Source: Cyanobacteria bacterium UBA8156
Lineage (GTDB): Bacteria; Cyanobacteriota; Cyanobacteriia; Pseudanabaenales; Pseudanabaenaceae
Assembly: GCA_003456125.1 (NCBI GenBank)
Contig: DMPD01000205.1
Span: 1 to 10,319 of the forward strand
Length of the DNA: 10,319 nt
Direction of reading: 5' to 3'
The notes under the pieces were generated by a model. The model made no database searches. It was not told where the DNA came from and saw only the letters and a program-made list of their open reading frames with translations. Positions 1 through 5,396 of the stretch are shown here, piece by piece. A program made the translations under genes and the position numbers. Position 1 is the stretch's first letter, and each line of letters begins with the position of its first letter.

Positions 1-96
1 GTATCTTGGCTGGGGGAAGGGACACCGCCGCCGGTGCCTGGCGATCGCCTGCGGTGGGAAAATTGGCTGGCCCTGCGGCGGGCTTGGTCGCTCTGA
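1..96 (+). CDS. 3' end of an unidentified gene (partial)
   Basis: Reading frame 1 is open from the first base of the window to a TGA at 94-96 and gives 31 residues, ending WENWLALRRAWSL. The composition is protein-like (Trp, Arg and Leu rich), and a HIP1 octamer lies in frame at 41-48. The stop codon overlaps the GAGG ribosome binding site of the next gene at 95-98, a typical tight operon junction, which supports this frame being translated. Too little of the protein is present to identify it. It could belong to the same operon as the downstream hypothetical gene and permeases. Confidence 0.5.
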   Translation, partial: VSWLGEGTPPPVPGDRLRWENWLALRRAWSL

Positions 97-104
97 GGTT
101 ACCG

Positions 105-545
105 ATGCGCAAAATTCTGGTATTGCTGGGGGTTGCCCTGGGCAGCGTCTTGGCTTTTCAGTATTGGGAGTACCGTGCCCGGCTGGGGTTGGTCCCCCCT
201 TGTTTGCAAGTATCTCGCCTGTTGTATGCCAAGGAGAAGGTGTGGGGATGGGGCCCCGGTGGCCACGAAGCCGGCTTGCTGGTGTTCGCCCTGCCGGACA
301 GCATTGCCCTGAATCCCAATTTTCGCCAAGCCTGTCCTCTTCCCTGGCTTCAAACCCCCGGCGATCGCCCCTTGGCCCATTTTCTCAATTCCCCCAGTTT
401 TGATCTGAGCATCGATCCAGCCCTGGCCACGGCCATCGATCAAGCCTTTCGCCAACCGGGCAGCTATTACCACCGGCTACATCCCGGTCGCCTGCTGCTG
501 GTCATCCCATCCCAAAAGCGAGTGGTCTATGCCTACGCCGGTTGA
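105..545 (+). CDS. Small membrane-anchored or exported hypothetical protein
   Basis: This predicts a 146-residue protein that I do not recognise. I chose the ATG at 105 over a further upstream in-frame start near position 6 because GAGG at 95-98 sits 6 bases ahead of it, the preceding gene ends at 96, and translation from here gives a clean N-terminus MRKILVLLGVALGSVLAFQYWEYRARLG when split as MRKILVLLGV then ALGSVLAFQYWEYRARLG. That is a basic start followed by a hydrophobic helix at about residues 3-20, a signal anchor or uncleaved signal peptide. The rest is soluble-looking, with two cysteines (C33, C77) that could pair if the domain is outside the cytoplasm, a Trp/Gly-rich patch (VWGWGPGGHEAG, 47-58) and a C-terminal strand-like segment (RLLLVIPSQKRVVYAYAG). 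It ends 94 bases before the first permease, and functional linkage to it is only an inference from position. Confidence 0.65.
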   Translation: MRKILVLLGVALGSVLAFQYWEYRARLGLVPPCLQVSRLLYAKEKVWGWGPGGHEAGLLVFALPDSIALNPNFRQACPLPWLQTPGDRPLAHFLNSPSFDLSIDPALATAIDQAFRQPGSYYHRLHPGRLLLVIPSQKRVVYAYAG

Positions 546-639
546 AAGGCTCTGCTACAAATTGCAACAAAGTGATGGCGATCGTCTCCAAATATCCTCC
601 AACGCCGCTAGGCTGAAGCCAACACAGGCAGAATCAACT

Positions 640-2217
640 ATGATCGGTGGAATCTGGGCCGAGGGACTGAATCGACTGGGGGATTGGAATCCGCAGGCGT
701 TTCGTGAAATCAAAGGTCGGTTGACCCCGCGCAACCTGGCGTTGGTGATGGGGGCATCGGTACTACTCCAAGGTCTCTTGCTACTGGCATTTGCGTTGAT
801 GCTGCCCGATCCCGAAGGCGTGCGGGTTTTCAACACCTATTGCATCCCCGAAAGCCCGAACAGTCTGTTGTGCCGGGTGCCGATCCAAATTCGCTGGGAC
901 GTGTGGTGGCGACAGATTGCGGTAACCCTGAGTTGGCTTTTGCCCTATGCGATCGCCGTTCCCACCGTGGCCTTGACAGCGGGCAATTTGGCCCAAGAAG
1001 TCCAGCGGGGCACCCTCAATGTCTTGCGCTTGTCCCCCCAGCGCCCCTGGGCCCTGCTCCAAGGCAAGTTGTGGGGGGTGCCCTCCCCGATTTGGCTGGG
1101 GGCCCTCACGGTGTTGCCGTTGTACCTGTGGGCAGCGCGCCAAGGCGGCATCCCGTTGTCCTTTCTGCTGAGCTATGGCATTACTTGGGGCTTGGCGACC
1201 GGGGTGCTGAATACCGCGGCGGCCCTCTTCAGCCTCAACCTGGAAAACCAAGCCGACAAATTGCAGCCCCAAACCAGTACCGGCGTGGCGATCGGCGCGG
1301 CCGCCCTCGCCTGGACGATAGGGGTGCCGCTGGTTTCCTTTCTGGGTCTGGCGATCCTCTGGAGTGACAATGGCGTGTTGACTCCCCCTTGGGAGAGCCA
1401 ATTGACTTGGTTTGGGTGGGCCCTGACCCAAGACCCCTGGTTGGGGCATCTGTGGGTATGGGGATGGCTCGGGGGGTGGGGCCGTAGTTTGCACCAGGCC
1501 GCCACCGCCCGCATGGCCAGCCCGTTGGCGCCGGTACCCACCAAAAGAGGCAGTTACTTTTTGACGGCTGGGTTGACCTTGTTGCTTTTGGGATTTCTCC
1601 CGACCGAACTCCAAGGGGCTTTTCTGCAGTTCCCCTTCTGGCTGGGGGGCATGGTTCTCTTCTGCACGGCTACCGGCTGTCTACAGAAACGGCAAACTTT
1701 GTTGGATTGGTTGCGGTATCGCCATCTGAGTGCCGATCGCCAGCCCCTGTGGCGCGATTTGTTGGTGGGGGAACGCAGCCCTTGGGTGCTTTGCATCGCC
1801 CTGAACGCCTTTTTGTTTGGCAGTCTGTGGAGTCTGTGGGTGGCGGTGCAGGAACCGAGCGCTTTGGCCACCGTCTCGATCGCATCCTTGTCCTTGGGAA
1901 CCTCGGCGATCGCCTGGAATGCCCTGATGCAAACCCTCCGGCTGTGGGCCCGCCGTCCTCGTCAAGAAGCGCAAATGTCCGTCATTGGGCTGTTGATCTT
2001 GGTGCTGCCCAACTTGGTGGTTTTGGGCACCTGGCCCCTGCGCACTGTGGTTTGGCCGCTGTGGTTAGCCCTGGGTCAAACCTTCCTCGTTGCCGGCATC
2101 CTATCCCTGAGCATCCGCATCTGGGAAAAGCAAGGCGCGTCCGAATGGCAACGCTTGGCCGCCCGCCCCCAAGAACCGCTTTTGGTCACTTTATCGGGAG
2201 AACATCATGCTGGCTAG
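640..2217 (+). CDS. ABC-2-type transporter permease, first of a tandem pair
   Basis: This encodes a 525-residue polytopic inner-membrane protein. Hydrophobic segments lie at about residues 32-54, 93-114, 148-165, 176-198, 216-240, 306-321, 332-348, 382-402, 410-433, 447-466 and 472-493. The cytoplasmic motif after the second segment (AQEVQRGTLNVLRLSP, about 118-133, then LLQGKLWG) resembles the E-x-x-x-GT-hydrophobic-P loop of ABC-2 exporters, which contacts the ATPase. A second conserved patch, QTLLDWLRYRH, starts at 352. C68 and C78 lie in the loop after segment 1. An in-frame ATG at 529 would overlap the previous gene and add 37 polar residues. I prefer 640 because its N-terminus aligns with that of the downstream paralogue, although the ribosome binding site is weak. 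Substrate unknown; no ATPase is nearby. The family call is firm at the fold level only. Confidence 0.8.
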   Translation: MIGGIWAEGLNRLGDWNPQAFREIKGRLTPRNLALVMGASVLLQGLLLLAFALMLPDPEGVRVFNTYCIPESPNSLLCRVPIQIRWDVWWRQIAVTLSWLLPYAIAVPTVALTAGNLAQEVQRGTLNVLRLSPQRPWALLQGKLWGVPSPIWLGALTVLPLYLWAARQGGIPLSFLLSYGITWGLATGVLNTAAALFSLNLENQADKLQPQTSTGVAIGAAALAWTIGVPLVSFLGLAILWSDNGVLTPPWESQLTWFGWALTQDPWLGHLWVWGWLGGWGRSLHQAATARMASPLAPVPTKRGSYFLTAGLTLLLLGFLPTELQGAFLQFPFWLGGMVLFCTATGCLQKRQTLLDWLRYRHLSADRQPLWRDLLVGERSPWVLCIALNAFLFGSLWSLWVAVQEPSALATVSIASLSLGTSAIAWNALMQTLRLWARRPRQEAQMSVIGLLILVLPNLVVLGTWPLRTVVWPLWLALGQTFLVAGILSLSIRIWEKQGASEWQRLAARPQEPLLVTLSGEHHAG

Positions 2218-3853
2218 TTTCGTGGATTGGGTCGGCGATCGCAACCCCCAGTTGATGCGGGAATGGAAAGGACGGTGGCAGCCCCGCACCGTGGCGATCG
2301 CCCTTGCCTTGGCGGTTCTCGCCCAAGGATTGTTTATGCTGGCGTGGTGGAGCCAACTGCCTGACACCCAAGCCGTTACGGGAGGAGAGCGATACCACAC
2401 CTACTGCCTCACCGGTGCCCCCAGCGCCTACAAAGCTTGTCTGTTGGACAGCAACAACCGGCTGATGGTGGACTGGGAACATTGGTACCTGGATCTCTTC
2501 CGGAGCTTTAACTGGTTGTTGCCCCTGAGTTGGTGGGTGCCCAGTGTTTTGTTTTTGGCCGCCGACATGCAGCGGGAAGAGTCTCGCGGTACCGCCACCT
2601 TCCTGCGGCTTTCGCCCCGTCCCCCCGCCGCCGTCCTCACCGGCAAACTGTGGGGGGTGCCCAGCCTCTGCGGCTTGATGCTGGCCAGTGCGGTGCCCCT
2701 CCATCTGTGGATTGCCCACCAAGTGCAAGCCGAGCTCCGGTTTGTCGGTGAGTACTACCTGCTTTTGGCCGCCGGTACGATGCTGTTGTTTCCGTTGACC
2801 CTGTTGCTCGCGGCGATCGCCGGCAATCAACAACAGCGCAGCGATGTATTTACCGGTTTGACCTTGGTATTGGCGGGTGGTGTCGGCTTCGGCTTTGGTT
2901 TGGTCTTTTTGCTGGCCAACCTGGCGATCGCCTGGGAAGGTCCCGATGCCCATTACTTCACCCAAGCCACCAACTTTCCGGTGTACTGGTTTGGCCACCG
3001 CCTCAATGGCACCCGGTTTATCCCCTGTGCCTTCACGCTGGCGAACCTCCTGTGGCTAGCCCGCTGGGCCTGGGTTGGTCTCAAGCGCCGCTTTGCCGAC
3101 CCGCACGCCCCCGTATTTCGCAAATCCCAAGCCTACCTCTTGTTGGGGTATTGGTACGTCCTGGGTCTAGGGTTTGTGTGGGACGAACACGGTTTTTGGG
3201 GTTCCGAAGCGATCCAGATTTGGCACTTTCTGATCCTGATGGCCAACGTCGCCGCGATCGCCGTCCTGTCGCCCCACCGCCAAACCCTCTTGGATTGGGC
3301 CCGCCATCGCCACCAAACCCGGCGCTCGGTTTGGCAAGACCTATTCCTCGCGGAAAACAGTCCGTCGCCCCCGGCGATCGCCCTCGCCCAGTTGGGACTG
3401 TTGGGGATCACGGCGATCGCCCTCCTGTGCCCCAACCGACTCACGACCCCGGAACGACTGGGCGTCTTGGCCGCCACCCTGCTGCTGGGGCTATGGAGCA
3501 TCCTGTTGGCGGTCGTGGGGCAACGCTGCCTGCTGCTCAAAACCAACAAACGAATCCTGTGGGCCGGCGGCATCCTCGCCACCTTGGTCATTCTGCCGCC
3601 CCTAGTCTTGGCGATCGCCGGCATCCACCCCGACAAAATCCCTTTCCTCTGGTTGTTCACCACCTTTCCCAGCGCCCCCCTCTTCGGCAGCCGCCAGCCC
3701 ACCCTCAGCCAGTGGGTGGGGGTCACCACCCTCGCCAGCCTCAGCAGTGGACTCTTGTACCAAAAGTACCGGCAACACCTAAAATGCCTCGGCACCTCCG
3801 AATGGCAACAGCTCCAGAGTAGCGTTCCCGCACCCAACCTTGACAGGGGATAG
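2207..3853 (+). CDS. ABC-2-type transporter permease, second of a tandem pair
   Basis: This 548-residue polytopic membrane protein is a diverged paralogue of the gene before it. Both share the N-terminal pattern DxNPQxxRExKGRxxPR, a TYC...C cysteine pair (C67 and C78 here), the loop motif RGTxxxLRLSPxxP followed by GKLWGVPS (about 128-153), the patch RQTLLDWxRxRH (from 358) and a C-terminal SEWQxL. Hydrophobic segments occur at about 28-49, 101-118, 149-170, 181-205, 217-243, 308-324, 340-354, 390-408, 418-437, 451-472 and 500-516. The ATG at 2207 follows GGGAG at 2196-2200 by 6 bases and overlaps the upstream stop by 11 bases, so the two are probably translationally coupled and made in equal amounts, as expected for a heterodimeric channel. 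Six HIP1 octamers fall between 2235 and 3420. The substrate is unknown. The rpsL promoter begins inside its last codons. Confidence 0.8.
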   Translation: MLASFVDWVGDRNPQLMREWKGRWQPRTVAIALALAVLAQGLFMLAWWSQLPDTQAVTGGERYHTYCLTGAPSAYKACLLDSNNRLMVDWEHWYLDLFRSFNWLLPLSWWVPSVLFLAADMQREESRGTATFLRLSPRPPAAVLTGKLWGVPSLCGLMLASAVPLHLWIAHQVQAELRFVGEYYLLLAAGTMLLFPLTLLLAAIAGNQQQRSDVFTGLTLVLAGGVGFGFGLVFLLANLAIAWEGPDAHYFTQATNFPVYWFGHRLNGTRFIPCAFTLANLLWLARWAWVGLKRRFADPHAPVFRKSQAYLLLGYWYVLGLGFVWDEHGFWGSEAIQIWHFLILMANVAAIAVLSPHRQTLLDWARHRHQTRRSVWQDLFLAENSPSPPAIALAQLGLLGITAIALLCPNRLTTPERLGVLAATLLLGLWSILLAVVGQRCLLLKTNKRILWAGGILATLVILPPLVLAIAGIHPDKIPFLWLFTTFPSAPLFGSRQPTLSQWVGVTTLASLSSGLLYQKYRQHLKCLGTSEWQQLQSSVPAPNLDRG

Positions 3854-3868
3854 GCAGCGTGTTATGCT
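3840..3868 (+). promoter_or_regulatory. Principal promoter of the str operon (rpsL promoter)
   Basis: A perfect -35 hexamer TTGACA (3840-3845) is followed after exactly 17 bases by TATGCT (3863-3868), which matches the -10 consensus at four of six bases and carries the extended -10 element TG at 3860-3861 (TGtTATGCT). This is the pattern of a strong housekeeping-sigma promoter, as expected for ribosomal protein genes. The predicted transcript start is about 3875, giving a leader of some 43 bases before rpsL. The -35 overlaps the last codons of the upstream permease gene, so read-through transcription from the permease operon is also possible. Confidence 0.8.
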
Positions 3869-3917
3869 TGTTGACCGTTGTCTTAGCCCAGTCAGAAGCA
3901 AGCGCAGCCCAATTTCT

Positions 3918-4334
3918 ATGCCGACAATTCAGCAGTTGATTCGCAGCGAGCGCCAGAAACTCGAGCGAAAGACCAAATCTCCCGCCCTCAAATCCTGTCC
4001 CCAGCGTCGTGGGGTTTGCACCCGTGTGTACACCACCACCCCCAAGAAGCCCAATTCGGCTTTGCGGAAAGTGGCGCGGGTACGTCTTACATCTGGGTTT
4101 GAGGTAACCGCTTACATTCCCGGGATTGGTCACAACCTGCAGGAGCACTCGGTGGTGATGATTCGGGGCGGCCGGGTGAAGGACTTGCCGGGGGTACGGT
4201 ACCACATCATTCGGGGCACCCTGGATGCCTCGGGGGTCAAAGATCGGAAGCAGGGGCGTTCCAAGTACGGAGCCAAGCGTCCGAAGCCCGGTCAGCCAGC
4301 GGCAGCGGCAGGCAAAGGCGGCAAGAAGAAGTAG
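3918..4334 (+). CDS. rpsL: 30S ribosomal protein S12
   Basis: S12 is a 30S decoding-centre protein that monitors codon-anticodon pairing. The product is 138 residues and collinear with known S12: [20 protein letters not shown] (30-49), [20 protein letters not shown] (60-79) and [14 protein letters not shown] (from 83) are all present. K43 and K88, where streptomycin-resistance substitutions usually occur, are unmodified, so a streptomycin-sensitive ribosome is expected. D89, the residue methylthiolated by RimO in E. coli, is present. The ATG at 3918 is the family start ([12 protein letters not shown]); an upstream in-frame TTG at 3840 would begin inside the promoter. There is no good Shine-Dalgarno sequence, which is common in cyanobacteria. 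The tail after the conserved KRPKPG is long ([11 protein letters not shown]), about 10-14 residues beyond most homologues I recall, and its Lys codons and stop lie inside a tandem repeat. Confidence 0.98.
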   Translation: MPTIQQLIRSERQKLERKTKSPALKSCPQRRGVCTRVYTTTPKKPNSALRKVARVRLTSGFEVTAYIPGIGHNLQEHSVVMIRGGRVKDLPGVRYHIIRGTLDASGVKDRKQGRSKYGAKRPKPGQPAAAAGKGGKKK

Positions 4335-4373
4335 TGCCAAGAAGAGTAGTACCAAGAAGAAGTACCAAGAAGT
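4323..4373 (+). repeat. Degenerate 15-base tandem repeat at the rpsL stop codon
   Basis: Four adjoining units start with AAGAAG: unit 1 at 4323-4338 is AAGAAGAAGTAGTGCC (16 bases), unit 2 at 4339-4353 is AAGAAGAGTAGTACC (15), unit 3 at 4354-4366 is AAGAAGAAGTACC (13), and a fragment follows at 4367-4373. Unit 1 has one more A than unit 2, and it is this extra base that puts TAG in the rpsL frame at 4332-4334. Read with the A removed, the units encode [14 protein letters not shown]. The array is most easily explained by replication slippage. Confidence 0.8.
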
Positions 4374-4484
4374 CAGTGGTTCGAGGATAGTTGAAACTCG
4401 GCATATCCTGGCGGGGGGGCGCAGACCATCCCAAGCCATACCAAAAGCAACGCCAGGGGCAGAATGCAGAGCACCAACCGGATC

Positions 4485-4532
4485 CAGAACCGCATTAAGA
4501 ACGGCATCAAGAACGGGCCCAAGAGAGGCTCC
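4485..4532 (+). repeat. 12-base degenerate tandem repeat in the rpsL-rpsG gap
   Basis: Four consecutive 12-mers can be aligned: CAGAACCGCATT (4485-4496), AAGAACGGCATC (4497-4508), AAGAACGGGCCC (4509-4520) and AAGAGAGGCTCC (4521-4532). Neighbouring units differ at three to five positions. The period is a multiple of three, so the stretch stays in phase in any frame. Confidence 0.65.
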
Positions 4533-4560
4533 GCTTGAGGTCTCAAGCGAGGTCTCAAGC
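4533..4560 (+). repeat. Palindromic direct repeat in the rpsL-rpsG gap
   Basis: GAGGTCTCAAGC occurs twice back to back, at 4537-4548 and 4549-4560. The first copy with its upstream bases forms GCTTGAGGTCTCAAGC (4533-4548), in which GCTTGA and TCAAGC can pair as a 6-base-pair stem around a 4-base loop. The second copy can compete for the same upstream arm, so two alternative hairpins are possible in the transcript. A role in S7 feedback or mRNA processing is speculative. Confidence 0.7.
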
Positions 4561-4625
4561 GCAATTCTACCGAAACGCTCCCAAGAAACCTGCGGGAAAC
4601 CTAGAGAAACCACCAATCAGTCACC

Positions 4626-5096
4626 ATGTCCAGAAGAGTTCGCGCCGCCAAGCGGCCCACCCCCCCCGATGCCCAATACAACAGCCGCTTGGTCAACATG
4701 CTGATCTTGCGGATGATGAAATGCGGTAAATACTCCCTAGCCTCGCGTATCGTCTACAACGCGCTGACCCTGATCGAGGAGAAGACCGGCAACCCTCCTT
4801 TGGAGGTATTTGATCGCGCCATCCGCAACATCACCCCCTTGGTGGAAGTGAAAGCGCGGCGGGTGGGCGGGGCTACCTACCAAGTACCCATGGAAGTGCG
4901 GAGCGATCGCGGTACCGCCTTGGCCCTGCGTTGGTTGGTGCAGTATTCCCGGCAGCGATCGGGGCGGGGGATGTCCAGCAAATTGGCCAACGAGTTGTTG
5001 GATGCTTCCAACGAGACCGGTGGTGCCATCCGCAAGCGGGAAGAGACCCACAAAATGGCCGAGGCCAACAAAGCCTTTGCCCACTACCGCTATTAA
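4626..5096 (+). CDS. rpsG: 30S ribosomal protein S7
   Basis: S7 binds the 3' major domain of 16S rRNA, nucleates assembly of the 30S head and lies at the E site. The product has 156 residues, the usual cyanobacterial length. It begins [20 protein letters not shown] and contains the conserved blocks [20 protein letters not shown] (71-90), [11 protein letters not shown] (about 94-104), [20 protein letters not shown] (117-136) and the terminal [13 protein letters not shown]. The ATG at 4626 is the family start; the preceding CAATCAGTCACC has no clear Shine-Dalgarno sequence. One HIP1 octamer lies in the gene at 4903-4910. In many bacteria S7 represses its own operon by binding the rpsL-rpsG intercistronic RNA; the unusual gap upstream would be the place to look here. 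Confidence 0.98.
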   Translation: MSRRVRAAKRPTPPDAQYNSRLVNMLILRMMKCGKYSLASRIVYNALTLIEEKTGNPPLEVFDRAIRNITPLVEVKARRVGGATYQVPMEVRSDRGTALALRWLVQYSRQRSGRGMSSKLANELLDASNETGGAIRKREETHKMAEANKAFAHYRY

Positions 5097-5202
5097 CCTG
5101 CTGTTAAACTCCGAAGTTTTTGGTAGTTCTCCGTTCGATTTTTTCGATTTATTGATTTCTGCTGACTGCTGTTGCGTGCCTTCTCTGGGCCCCGAGTGCT
5201 AT

Positions 5203-5226
5203 GTAATGCTTCCAAGTAATGCTTCC
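5203..5226 (+). repeat. 11-base direct repeat upstream of fusA
   Basis: GTAATGCTTCC occurs at 5203-5213 and again at 5216-5226, separated by AA, so the period is 13 bases. It is a perfect duplication within the rpsG-fusA gap. It could be a slippage product or a paired protein-binding site; nothing else in the sequence decides between these. Confidence 0.65.
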
Positions 5227-5246
5227 GGGCAGTAAAAGCAACAACC

Positions 5247-5263
5247 GGAGAGGGGGGTAAGGG
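5247..5263 (+). repeat. Half copy of the palindromic GGAGAGGG element
   Basis: GGAGAGGGGGGTAAGGG closely matches one arm of the palindromic element after tuf at 8933-8946 (GGAGAGGG-A-TAAGG), and its complement matches the opposite arm (CCCTTAC ... CCCTCTCC). Only one arm is present here, so it could be a decayed or half-size member of a dispersed repeat family. The similarity is short and GC-rich, so chance is not excluded. Confidence 0.4.
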
Positions 5264-5304
5264 AAAAGCCGATAGGCATCTCTGGGGGAGAGTTTTCGGT
5301 GAAG

Positions 5305-5339
5305 GGTTTGCGGTGGGTGATGTCTTGTTTCAGCAAACC
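5305..5339 (+). promoter_or_regulatory. Inverted repeat overlapping the fusA promoter -35 region
   Basis: GGTTTGC (5305-5311) and its exact complement GCAAACC (5333-5339) are separated by 21 bases, with one further matching base pair after a mismatch on the inner side. The interval includes the -35-like element at 5325-5330 and ends 11 bases before the -10. It could be an operator for a dimeric regulator. A 7-base inverted repeat at this distance is not rare by chance. Confidence 0.3.
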
Positions 5340-5355
5340 GCCAGCATGGCATAAT
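5325..5355 (+). promoter_or_regulatory. Candidate fusA-proximal promoter
   Basis: The -10 is CATAAT (5350-5355), matching the consensus at five of six bases, with an extended TG at 5347-5348 (TGgCATAAT). The best -35 is TTGTTT (5325-5330) at a 19-base spacing, which is weak and wide, but an extended -10 can compensate. The predicted start at about 5362 would leave a 35-base leader before the fusA GTG. A second promoter here would let fusA-tuf be expressed above the level of rpsL-rpsG, and the 300-base gap leaves room for one. Confidence 0.55.
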
Positions 5356-5396
5356 GTCTTAAGGTAAAGTTTACATTCCGTCAAGAGGAAGCAATC

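Larger units (their letters stand above)
4335..4625 (+). other. Repeat-rich rpsL-rpsG intercistronic region
   Basis: The 291 bases between rpsL and rpsG hold no gene I can support. They consist largely of short degenerate repeats: the 15-base array at the rpsL stop, a 12-base array at 4485-4532, a doubled palindromic 12-mer at 4533-4560, and three GAAACC copies at 4585, 4596 and 4606. One forward frame stays open from before the rpsL end, through the whole gap and into rpsG, encoding a Ser/Arg/Lys/Thr-rich low-complexity stretch. In E. coli the shorter rpsL-rpsG gap carries the S7 autoregulatory site; whether this gap does the same is inference. No Shine-Dalgarno sequence is obvious before rpsG. 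Confidence 0.6.

Noticed and set aside
529..639. N-terminal extension of the first permease from ATG 529
   Set aside because: The extra 37 residues are polar, overlap the previous gene, and have no counterpart in the paralogue, which aligns from 640.
781..1614. 277-codon minus-strand open frame opposite the first permease
   Set aside because: Its composition is Gln/Gly/Arg/His rich and low in hydrophobic residues, typical of the complement of a Leu/Trp-rich membrane protein.
3052..3822. 256-codon open frame in another forward frame within the second permease
   Set aside because: The product is Pro/Arg/His rich with no domain; the overlapping permease frame has clear paralogue similarity.
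3741..4616. Long open frame on the minus strand across rpsL and its flanks
   Set aside because: It is antisense to a certain rpsL gene and the permease 3' end, has no recognisable domain, and is explained by the codon bias of GC-rich genes.
5106..5121. Possible terminator after rpsG (AAACT-CCGA-AGTTT then TT)
   Set aside because: The stem has 5 pairs, only one of them G-C, so it is too weak to terminate.
5280..5296. CTCT-GGGGG-AGAG hairpin followed by TTTT before fusA
   Set aside because: A 4-pair stem with a 5-base loop is too weak for an intrinsic terminator.
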